DNA of 53,801 nt from the NCBI RefSeq assembly GCF_000719335.1, contig NZ_JOGB01000047.1, positions 1 to 53,801 of the forward strand, written 5' to 3'. The first letter of the stretch is position 1. Each line of letters starts with the position of its first letter. Both the position numbers and the translations under genes were made by a program. The notes under the pieces were generated by a model. It was given only the letters and a program-made list of their open reading frames with translations, searched no databases and was not told where the DNA came from. The stretch is from Streptomyces sp. NRRL S-87. GTDB lineage: Bacteria; Actinomycetota; Actinomycetes; Streptomycetales; Streptomycetaceae. Positions 31,766 to 38,594 of this stretch are shown here, one piece after another.

Positions 31766-32077
31766 GTGACCCCACAGCCGCTCGCCGCGCCCGCGCCCGC
31801 GCCCACCGACGCGGAGACCGCCATCGACGGACTGCGCCGCTCCATCGACCACCTCGACGAGGAGGTCCTGCTCCTGCTCGAACGGCGCCGGGAGCTCTCC
31901 GAGGCCGTCCAGCACGCCCGGATCGAAGCGGGCGGCCGTCGCACCGAACTGAGCCGCGAGAACGTGGTCATCAAGCGCTACGCCGACCGGCTCGGCCGGC
32001 CGGGCGGGACGATGGCCATGGCGCTCCTGGAACTGTGCCGCGGCTCCCTGTACCGCCCGGCCGGCTCCCCGCGCTGA
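31766..32077 (+). CDS. Chorismate mutase, AroQ type
   Basis: A 103-residue all-helical AroQ-type chorismate mutase, converting chorismate to prephenate on the way to Phe and Tyr. The family layout is clear: LRRSIDHLDEEVLLLLERRRE, then the VQHARIEAG loop, Arg-rich GRRTELSRENVVIKRY, and a last helix around LLELCRGSLY. There is no signal peptide, and a short Ala/Pro-rich head precedes the domain. The GTG at 31766 follows GGGAGA; an in-frame ATG at 31691 lies inside the 8-bp array and is unlikely. It sits with the dehydrogenase as a precursor gene. The predicted Phe module (A2 of the NRPS at 18314) gives it an obvious role. A DHB-type or other chorismate product is not excluded. Confidence 0.85.
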   Translation: MTPQPLAAPAPAPTDAETAIDGLRRSIDHLDEEVLLLLERRRELSEAVQHARIEAGGRRTELSRENVVIKRYADRLGRPGGTMAMALLELCRGSLYRPAGSPR

Positions 32078-32103
32078 CGGTTCGGCGCGGAGAGCCGCCG
32101 GGG

Positions 32104-34134
32104 TCAGCCCGCCGGTGCCAGCAGGGCCCGTACGGGGCGCTGCACGGGCAGCGCCTGGACGTGCAGCAGCACCAGCGGGTGGAAGCGGAAGCTGCCCCCC
32201 GCCGGCGCTCCCACCGCCCCGGGCCCGCGCACCGGCTCCAGCAGGGAGCCGTCGACCAGCCGTTCCACCAGGTCCTCGGCCCGCCGCACCGGCAGGCCGA
32301 GGACCGTCGCCGCGGCGGCCGCGGTGAACGGCCGCCCGCCCAGGACGGACAGGCGGGTGAGCAGTTCCCGCTCCTCGGTGCCGGTACGGCGCAGCCAGTC
32401 GGCGAGCGATCCGGCCACGTCCAGCTCCCCGAAGGCCAGTTCCGCCAGCCGGGTCGGCTCGTCCGCGAGCCGCTGGGCCAGTCGGGCCACCGACCAGTGC
32501 GGGCGGGAGGCCAGTCGGGCTCCGGCGATGCGCAGTGCGAGCGCCATCCCGGCGCAGTGGTCCACGATCCGCTCGGCGGCGGCCGGTTCGGCGGCCGTGC
32601 GCGCGCGGCCGGCGGCCGCGGTGAGCAGGTCGAGGGACTCGGTGCGGTTCATCGGGCCCAGGGCGAGCGTGAAGGGCCCGGTGGCCACGGCGAGGTGGAC
32701 GTGTCCGACGACCAGCGTCGCGCCGTGCGGCCCGGCCGGGAGCAGCGGGGCCAGATCCGTGCCGGGGCCCGCGTTGTCGAGCAGCACCACGAGCCGGCGG
32801 CCCGCGGTACGGGTGCGGTAGATCCGCACGAGCTCCTCCAGGTCGGTCCGAGCCGACTCGGGCGGCTCCTGGCCGAGCGCGCGCAGGAAGCGCACCAGCA
32901 CGCTCCGCGGGTCCTTCGGCGACCCGTCCGGCGTGGTCAGGTCGGCGTACAGCTGCCCGTCGGGGAAGTCCTCCCGGACGGCGTGCACGGCGTGCACGGC
33001 GAGGGCCGTCTTGCCGACGCCCGCCATGCCGGTGATCAGGCCCCGGCGGGGTTCGCCGGCGGATCCCCGGCCCGGTGCGCGGAGCAGGCCGCGCAGGGCC
33101 GCCAGTTCGCGGCCGCGGCCGGTGAAGGCGGCGACGTCCGGCGGCAGCATGAAGGGCGAGGCCTCCGACGCGGCGGGCGCAGCGGTGGCCGCCCCGGCGC
33201 CGACCGGGGCCGTAGCGGCGGTCGCGGACCGCGGTGCGCCGCCTGCCGGGCGCGGCCGGGACGGGCCACCGGGCGACCGGCCGGGGACGCGCTCCCCCAC
33301 CGGCCGGCGGGCGGCCGGGACGGTCACCGCGGGCGCCGGGCCGGGGCCCGGGGCCGAGGGCGCGGCGGCGGGTACCGCCACGGGCGTACCGGGCGCCTCC
33401 AGGTCCAAGGTGGCGCACAGCAGGGCCTGGTGGGCGGCCTTGAGGCCGCTGCCGGGGTCGACGCCCAGCTCGTCGGCCAGGACCGTGCGGCCCTCGTGGA
33501 ACACGTGGAGGGCGTCGGCCTGGCGTCCGCACCGGTACAGGGCCGTCATCAGCTGGGCGCGCATCCGCTCGCGCAGCGGGAAGTCGGCCACCAGGCGGGT
33601 CAGTTCGGCGACGATCTGCTGGTGCCTGCCGAGGGCGAGATCCGCCTCGATGCGGTTTTCCAATGTGGCGGCGCGCCCCTCCTCCCATTGCGGAATTTCT
33701 TCCTCCGCGAGGAATTCGGTGACATTCACCAGCATGGGGCCCTGCCACAAATCCAGCGCGTCGCGCAGCAGAGTGCCCGCTTCCGCATAGCGGTGTTCCT
33801 GGAGCGCCTCCCGGCCGAGCCGGTCGAGCCTCTCGTATTCGACGATGTCGACGCGGCTGTCCCCGGTTTTGATGGCATATCCCGGAGAGCGCCGTTCCAG
33901 GACGACTTCGGGCTCCAGGAGCTTGCGCAGCCGGGAGACGTACGTGTAGATCTGCGCGCTCATCGTGGCGGGCGGGTCGGCGCCCCACAGCAGGCGGCTG
34001 AGCCGCGTGTCCGGAACCACCCGTCCCCGGGCGAGCAGGAGGGCGGCGAGGAGGGTGTGCATCTTCGTGCCCGAGAGCGCGACGCGCGCGCCCTCGCGGC
34101 TGGCCTCGACCGGGCCAAGCAGCTGAAGGTCCAT
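32104..34134 (-). CDS. SARP-family transcriptional regulator with NB-ARC ATPase domain
   Basis: A 676-residue regulator. Domains in order: an OmpR/PhoB-like winged helix (about 1-95, opening MDLQLLGPVEA), a bacterial transcriptional activation (BTAD) domain (about 96-245), a Pro/Ala-rich linker, then an NB-ARC-like NTPase with Walker A GMAGVGKTA and LVVLLDNAG. It stops before any TPR region, so it is shorter than AfsR. SARPs activate antibiotic clusters by binding direct repeats overlapping promoters. The ATG at 34134 is preceded by AGGA. It converges on the chorismate mutase gene with only 26 bp between them and diverges from the secreted-repeat gene at 34348. The stretch 33640-33900 carries visibly more A/T-ending codons than its surroundings. 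It is a likely cluster activator. Confidence 0.9.
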   Translation of the reverse strand: MDLQLLGPVEASREGARVALSGTKMHTLLAALLLARGRVVPDTRLSRLLWGADPPATMSAQIYTYVSRLRKLLEPEVVLERRSPGYAIKTGDSRVDIVEYERLDRLGREALQEHRYAEAGTLLRDALDLWQGPMLVNVTEFLAEEEIPQWEEGRAATLENRIEADLALGRHQQIVAELTRLVADFPLRERMRAQLMTALYRCGRQADALHVFHEGRTVLADELGVDPGSGLKAAHQALLCATLDLEAPGTPVAVPAAAPSAPGPGPAPAVTVPAARRPVGERVPGRSPGGPSRPRPAGGAPRSATAATAPVGAGAATAAPAASEASPFMLPPDVAAFTGRGRELAALRGLLRAPGRGSAGEPRRGLITGMAGVGKTALAVHAVHAVREDFPDGQLYADLTTPDGSPKDPRSVLVRFLRALGQEPPESARTDLEELVRIYRTRTAGRRLVVLLDNAGPGTDLAPLLPAGPHGATLVVGHVHLAVATGPFTLALGPMNRTESLDLLTAAAGRARTAAEPAAAERIVDHCAGMALALRIAGARLASRPHWSVARLAQRLADEPTRLAELAFGELDVAGSLADWLRRTGTEERELLTRLSVLGGRPFTAAAAATVLGLPVRRAEDLVERLVDGSLLEPVRGPGAVGAPAGGSFRFHPLVLLHVQALPVQRPVRALLAPAG

Positions 34135-34158
34135 GGTGTCCTGTCGACGTCGGTCTGG

Positions 34159-34178
34159 GTGGCGGCTGTGGCCGCCAC
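34159..34178. promoter_or_regulatory. Palindrome upstream of the SARP gene
   Basis: Eight-base arms GTGGCGGC and GCCGCCAC are separated by TGTG, 25 bp upstream of the SARP start. It could be an operator, or a hairpin in the SARP mRNA leader. Confidence 0.4.
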
Positions 34179-34199
34179 CATCGCCGATGCCGCTGTCCC

Positions 34200-34268
34200 G
34201 CCGATGTCGGATCGATTTCGGCCTACCGGACGGACCCGCTCCGGCGCCGAAATAGGAGCAACATCGGC
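34200..34268. promoter_or_regulatory. Split inverted repeat between the SARP and secreted-repeat genes
   Basis: Two 23-bp arms (34200-34222 and 34246-34268) are separated by 23 bp. The left arm is GCCGATGT, seven bases, ATTTCGGC. The right arm is GCCGAAAT, seven bases, ACATCGGC. The outer and inner octamers pair perfectly (16 of 16) while the seven-base centres do not. A further GCCGATG lies at 34183. The geometry suits a shared operator for the two divergent genes. Confidence 0.6.
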
Positions 34269-34347
34269 CCGACAGCGCTGCTTCGTAGCGTCCTTCCCGT
34301 CGCCCCGGCCCGGAGGCGACGACCTGGACTCGACGAGGAGACCACGC

Positions 34348-34743
34348 ATGCGTAGCACCCGCACCGTTCTGGCCGGCATCCTCTGCTCCGTGGCCGCGGC
34401 CGTGGCACTGACGGCAGGGTCGACCGGTCAGGCGGCGGCGAGCGAGCTGCCCGCGGCACCGGCCGTCGTGACCGGCCTGGCGGAGGAGGTCCCGTGGACC
34501 CCGCCGCACCCGGCCCCGCAGGGCGGCGAGGGCACGGAGGGCACGACCGCCGCGAACGGTACGAACGGCACGGACGACGAGGTCCCGTGGACCCCGCCCC
34601 ACCCCGCCCCCAAGGGCACCGAGGGCGCGAACGGCACGACCGCCGCGAACGGCACGAACGGCACGGACGACGAGGTCCCGTGGACCCCGCCCCACCCCGC
34701 CCCGAACGGCACCGACGGCGACGTCGCCCCCCGGCTCGCCTGA
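34348..34743 (+). CDS. Small secreted protein made of 31-residue Pro/Trp/Asn-rich repeats
   Basis: A 131-residue protein I do not recognise. It has a typical Sec signal peptide (MRSTRT, then a hydrophobic core LAGILCSVAAAVALTAG) with likely cleavage near QAAA-SE. The mature part is about 100 residues, free of Cys, and built from a 31-residue repeat. Each repeat opens with the block DDEVPWTPPHPAP (first copy AEEVPW) and continues with a Gly/Thr/Asn-rich spacer (TTAANGTNGT). There are two full copies and a shortened third. A GAGGAG site seven bases before the ATG makes expression credible. It diverges from the SARP gene and is followed by strong terminators, so it is its own transcription unit. 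It could be a secreted structural or signalling peptide. No processing enzyme is adjacent. Confidence 0.8.
   Translation: MRSTRTVLAGILCSVAAAVALTAGSTGQAAASELPAAPAVVTGLAEEVPWTPPHPAPQGGEGTEGTTAANGTNGTDDEVPWTPPHPAPKGTEGANGTTAANGTNGTDDEVPWTPPHPAPNGTDGDVAPRLA
34489..34722 (+). repeat. 93-bp in-frame tandem repeats
   Basis: The repeat starts (GTCCCGTGGACC) fall at 34489, 34582 and 34675, exactly 93 bp (31 codons) apart. Copies one and two are full length; copy three is cut short before the stop. The near identity of the copies points to recent duplication. Confidence 0.9.
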
Positions 34744-34747
34744 AGCC

Positions 34748-34816
34748 GTCCCCCGGCACCGGCCGGGGGACACGGTGGGGAGGCCCGGACCGCGTACGGC
34801 GGCTCCGGGCCTCCCC
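34748..34816. terminator. Double hairpin, bidirectional terminator
   Basis: The first hairpin has a 10-bp stem, GTCCCCCGGC with GCCGGGGGAC, and loop ACCG (34748-34771). The second has a 13-bp perfect stem (34777-34789 with 34804-34816) and a 14-base loop. They lie between the convergent secreted-repeat gene and the large regulator gene. Confidence 0.8.
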
Positions 34817-34822
34817 GCGCCG

Positions 34823-37804
34823 TCAGGTCTCCAGGACGCGGACCAGGTCCGGCGGCGTGACCGGACCGGCCGCCGCGCTGACCACCAGCAGGGCGCGGTC
34901 CAGCCGGTCCCGCCAGACCGGGGCCCGCAGTTCGTCGAAGACCGCACGGGCGGACTCCAGCCGGAAGGCGGCCTCGGGCCCACCCCGTACGGCGAGGGCG
35001 AAACCGAGGTCGGACTCGATCCGGGCCCGCAGGAACCGGTCCGAGACCTCCTCCGCCAGCACCAGCGCCTCCAGCAGCACCGTCTCGGCGCCCGGCCAGT
35101 CGCCCCGGCGCCAGCGGGCCTCGCCGATGCCGCGCAGGGCGTGGGCCTCGCCGAGCCGGTCGCCGTCCTCGCGGGTCAGCTCCAGCACCGTGAGGCAGTT
35201 GCGCTCCGCGCCCTCGGGGTCGCCGAGCCGCAGCAGCGCCTCGGCCAGCCGGTAGGTGTTCTGGGTCTCGCCGCGGACGCTGCCCGCCGCCCGGCTCTTG
35301 GCGATGGCCTCGTCGCACAGCGCGATGCCCTCGGCGATGTTGCCGCGCTCGAGCTCGAGCTGGGCGAGCAGGCCGAGCGCGTGGGACTCGCCCGCGGTGT
35401 CGCCCACCGTCCGGAAGCCCTCCAGGGCCTCCCGGGCGTCGCGGGTCGCCTCGTCCAGGTCGCCGGAGAAGCGGGCGCACAGGGCCAGGTTGCGCAGGGT
35501 GACGGCGCGGCCGTGCACCTCCCCGACCGTGTCGAAGAGCGTCAGGCTGCGCAGCAGCAGGGGGCGCGCCTGCGGGTAGCGGCGCTGGTAGATGGCCAGG
35601 GTGGCCAGCGAGCGCGTCATCGACGCCTCGCCGAGCGTGTCGCCCGTACGCGCGGCCGCGGCCAGCGCCTGCTCGGCGCAGGTGCGCCAGTCCTCCAGGT
35701 AGTTGTGGGCCTCGAAGAGGGTGGTGCTGTTGAGGGTCAGCCCCCAGGCGTAGCCGGCGGAGCCGTCGCAGGCGGCCGCCTGGGTGACGACGTCGACGAG
35801 GGCGGCCCGCTCGGACTCGAACCAGTCCATCGGGTCGTCGAGGAGCTCGTCGACGAGGTCGGCCGGCAGCGGGACCTGGTTCACCCGGCCGTAGGTCACG
35901 GCGTGGGAGCCGCCGTACGTGCGTTCGCGCGCCGCGTCGGCCAGGTGCAGCCAGGCGGCGTACGCCCGTTCCAGGGCGGCCATCCGCTCGTCCTCGTCGT
36001 CCTCGGCCTGGGCGCGTTCCCATGCGAAGAGCCGCAGCAGGTCCTGGAAGCGGTACCGGGGGGCGGGGCCCACGGCGGCCGACACCTCGAGGAGCTGGGC
36101 GTCGACGAGCTGCTCGATGAGGTCCTCGGCGTCGACCGGCTCCGCGTCGATGAGGGCCGCGCCGACCCAGGCCGCGAAGTCGGACACGTTGAGCAGGCCG
36201 AGCCGGCGGTAGAGCTGCCGGGCGGCCGGCGAGAGGTCGCGGTAGCTGAGCCGGAACCCGGCCCGTACCCCGCCCTCGCCGGGGCTGAGTTCGTCCAGCC
36301 TCCGGCGCTGGTTCTCCAGCCGGGTGACGAGGTTGCGCACGGACCAGTGGGGCTTGGCCGCGAGGCGCGCGCCGGCGATGCGCAGGGCCAGCGGCAGCCG
36401 GTCGCAGAGCTCGCCCAGCCGTTCGGTGGCGGCGGGGTTCGCGGCGATCCGGTCGGCGCCGGCGACCTCGGCGAGCAGGGCGGTGGCCTCCCGGGCGGTC
36501 ATCGTGTTCAGCGCGATGCGCAGCACGGCGTAGTCGCCGATCAGGTCGTCCATGAGGTCGCGGCCGGTGATGACCACGCAGCAGCGGCCGTTGCCGGGCA
36601 GCAGGGGCCGGATCTGCCGGAACGAGCGGGCGTTGTCGAGGACGATCAGGACCCGCTTTCCGCCGAGGACGCTGCGGTAGAGGGCGGCGCGGTCGCCGGG
36701 GTCGGCCGGGATCTGCGGGGCCGGCACGCCGAGGTCGCGCAGGAACCGGTCCAGGGTGATGGCCGGCGCCACGGGCTCGTAGGTCTCGTCGTAGCCGCGC
36801 AGGTCGGTGTACAGCTGGCCGTCGGGGAAGCGGGCGGCGATCTGGTTGGCCCACTGCAGGGCGAGGGCGGTCTTGCCGACGCCCCCTATGCCGCTGATGG
36901 CGGCCATGGTCAGCGGCGACTGCCCCAGGCGTTCGTCCAGCATCCGGTCGAGGGCGCTGAGCTCCTGGGCGCGGCCGGTGAAGGAGGCGGAGGCGGCCGG
37001 CAACTGGGCGGCGATGTGGGGGGCGGGCGCCGGTGCGGGGTCGGCGGGCGGCTGCGTCAGCTCCGGCGAGTCGCTGAGCACGAGGTCGTGAAGGCTCTGC
37101 AGGACGGGGCCGGGCTCGATGCCCAGTTCCTCGGACAGCAGCCGGCGTCCCTCGCGGTAGAGGGCGAGCGCGTCGGCGCGGCGGCCGGAGCGGTAGTGGG
37201 CGAGCATCAGGTGGGCGCGGGCCTGCTCGCGCAGCGGGTGCTCCTTGACCAGGGCGTGGAGCTCCGGGATGAGGACGCGGTGCCGGCCGAGCTGGAGCCG
37301 CAGTCCGGCGTACTCCTCGTGGACGTCCAGGCGCAGCTCCTCCAGCCGGGCCGCCTCCTGTTCGACGCGGGGGCCGGTGACCCCCTCCAGGGCGCGGCCG
37401 CGCCACAGGGAGAGGGCCTCGGCGTACGCGTCGCAGGCCTCGGGGTTCTTGCCGCTGCGGGCCAGCTCGCGGGCCTGGCGCACGGCCTCGTCGAACGCGG
37501 CGGCGTCGATGCGGTGCTCCAGGGGGTGCAGGACGTACCCCGGGTGCGCGGTGCTGATCAGCGAGCCGGCGTCCTTGAAGGCCTTGCGCAGGCCCGCGAC
37601 GCAGATGGCGATCTGGTTGCGGGCCGTGGTCGGCGCCCCGGCGGGCCAGACGGCGTCGATGAGGCTGTCGACGGACACGATCCGGCCGGGCGCCAGCAGG
37701 AGCATGGTCAGGACGGTCCGCTGGCGCGCTCCGCCCAAATGGACCGACGTTCCGTCAATGTGCACGTCCAGTGGTCCTAAGAGCCTGAATACGACCTCTC
37801 GCAC
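34823..37804 (-). CDS. AfsR/SARP-family regulator with NB-ARC and TPR domains; contains a TTA codon
   Basis: A 993-residue AfsR-like regulator. It has a winged-helix DNA-binding domain (about 1-95), a BTAD domain (96-245) and a Pro/Ala linker. An NB-ARC ATPase follows (from about 275; Walker A GIGGVGKTALAL, VLIVLDNAR), with tetratricopeptide-like helices (about 650-985). The GTG at 37804 has GGGGGGATC upstream, and the first residues VREVVFRLLGPL match the usual SARP start. Codon 9 is TTA (37780-37778), the rarest leucine codon in Streptomyces, read only by the bldA tRNA. Translation should therefore depend on developmental state. It is the outermost regulator of the NRPS cluster and a good candidate for its pathway activator. 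Confidence 0.92.
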   Translation of the reverse strand: MREVVFRLLGPLDVHIDGTSVHLGGARQRTVLTMLLLAPGRIVSVDSLIDAVWPAGAPTTARNQIAICVAGLRKAFKDAGSLISTAHPGYVLHPLEHRIDAAAFDEAVRQARELARSGKNPEACDAYAEALSLWRGRALEGVTGPRVEQEAARLEELRLDVHEEYAGLRLQLGRHRVLIPELHALVKEHPLREQARAHLMLAHYRSGRRADALALYREGRRLLSEELGIEPGPVLQSLHDLVLSDSPELTQPPADPAPAPAPHIAAQLPAASASFTGRAQELSALDRMLDERLGQSPLTMAAISGIGGVGKTALALQWANQIAARFPDGQLYTDLRGYDETYEPVAPAITLDRFLRDLGVPAPQIPADPGDRAALYRSVLGGKRVLIVLDNARSFRQIRPLLPGNGRCCVVITGRDLMDDLIGDYAVLRIALNTMTAREATALLAEVAGADRIAANPAATERLGELCDRLPLALRIAGARLAAKPHWSVRNLVTRLENQRRRLDELSPGEGGVRAGFRLSYRDLSPAARQLYRRLGLLNVSDFAAWVGAALIDAEPVDAEDLIEQLVDAQLLEVSAAVGPAPRYRFQDLLRLFAWERAQAEDDEDERMAALERAYAAWLHLADAARERTYGGSHAVTYGRVNQVPLPADLVDELLDDPMDWFESERAALVDVVTQAAACDGSAGYAWGLTLNSTTLFEAHNYLEDWRTCAEQALAAAARTGDTLGEASMTRSLATLAIYQRRYPQARPLLLRSLTLFDTVGEVHGRAVTLRNLALCARFSGDLDEATRDAREALEGFRTVGDTAGESHALGLLAQLELERGNIAEGIALCDEAIAKSRAAGSVRGETQNTYRLAEALLRLGDPEGAERNCLTVLELTREDGDRLGEAHALRGIGEARWRRGDWPGAETVLLEALVLAEEVSDRFLRARIESDLGFALAVRGGPEAAFRLESARAVFDELRAPVWRDRLDRALLVVSAAAGPVTPPDLVRVLET
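37778..37780 (-). promoter_or_regulatory. TTA (bldA-dependent) codon near the start of the regulator
   Basis: In the frame set by the GTG at 37804, codon 9 reads TTA (CTC TTA GGA). An early TTA codon is a known translational checkpoint in Streptomyces regulators. Confidence 0.85.
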
Positions 37805-38047
37805 CGTTGCGATCCCCCCGTGTATGCGTGTGCGTCCTCCCCCGACGCACCCGCCCATGTGACCAGTTACCGGTCAGTAGATCCACTGGAGCGATCTCGC
37901 GCGACTTTGCCGGTTCCACGTCGGGAGAACGTCCGGGACGCAAGAAGATTCCGTATAGCCGCATAAGGGTTCGGTAATATTTCGGCCTTCCAGTCTGGGC
38001 GCATCGGCGCGGGGGCCCTCCCGGCGCCACCCGTTGGAGGGATTCTG
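37805..38047. promoter_or_regulatory. Divergent promoter region between the AfsR-like regulator and the phospholipase
   Basis: This is a relatively A/T-rich gap. On the minus strand GGGGGGATC serves the regulator. On the plus strand TAATAT (37975-37980) is a possible -10, and GGAGGG (38036-38041) is the phospholipase binding site. GACCAGTTACCGGTC at 37861 is an imperfect palindrome. No confident -35 box is seen. Confidence 0.45.
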
Positions 38048-38524
38048 ATGCGCCGTCGACTCACCGCCGTCTCCGCCACCCTCGCGGCCGGCGTCGTCGC
38101 CCTTGCCACCCCGGCCTCTGCGGCCCCGGCCGACAAGCCCCAGGTGCTGAGCAGTTGGACGCAGACCAGCGCGGCCAGCTACAGCGCGTGGGCGACGGCC
38201 CGCGCCCACCAGGGCGACTGGTCCGCCTACGGGTTCGACTGGTCGACCGACTACTGCTCGTCCTCCCCGGACAACCCGTTCGGGTTCCCCTTCCAGACGT
38301 CCTGCGCCCGCCACGACTTCGGGTACCGCAACTACAAGGCGGCCGGCTCCTTCAGCGCGAACAAGGCGCGGCTCGACGACGCCCTGTACGCCGACCTCAA
38401 GCGGGTCTGCGCCGCGTACTCGGGCGTGAAGAAGGCCTCGTGCGACTCGACCGCCTGGACCTATTACCAGGCCGTGAAGGCCTTCGGCAACACGGCTGCC
38501 GTGGACGGCGGCGCCGCCGCCTGA
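38048..38524 (+). CDS. Secreted prokaryotic phospholipase A2
   Basis: A 158-residue secreted phospholipase A2 of the small actinobacterial type. It releases the sn-2 fatty acid from phospholipids, using Ca2+. A signal peptide (MRRRLTAVSATLAAGVVAL, cleavage near ASAAP) precedes a mature enzyme of about 130 residues. The catalytic dyad is in CARHDFGYRN (His89, Asp90). Four cysteines in the mature part (DYCSS, SCARH, RVCAA, ASCDS) can form two disulfides. GGAGGG precedes the ATG. It diverges from the AfsR-like regulator and converges on the S9 peptidase, so it is monocistronic. A role with the NRPS cluster is not indicated. Confidence 0.92.
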   Translation: MRRRLTAVSATLAAGVVALATPASAAPADKPQVLSSWTQTSAASYSAWATARAHQGDWSAYGFDWSTDYCSSSPDNPFGFPFQTSCARHDFGYRNYKAAGSFSANKARLDDALYADLKRVCAAYSGVKKASCDSTAWTYYQAVKAFGNTAAVDGGAAA

Positions 38525-38594
38525 CCGCGACGCGCCGCGGCCCCCGCAGCCCCCGGTGGTCCGGGGCGGCGGGGGCTGCGGCACGTCGCGGTCA
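38522..38594. terminator. Bidirectional terminator that includes both stop codons
   Basis: The outer 11-bp stem TGACCGCGACG (38522-38532) pairs perfectly with CGTCGCGGTCA (38584-38594). An inner stem pairs GCCCCCGC with GCGGGGGC. The first three bases are the phospholipase TGA; the last three, read in reverse, are the TGA of the S9 peptidase. Confidence 0.85.

Noticed and set aside
31673..33988. Alternative minus-strand frame through the smaller SARP gene
   Set aside because: It is repetitive Arg/Gly/Pro-rich sequence without domains; the frame 32104-34134 carries a complete SARP.
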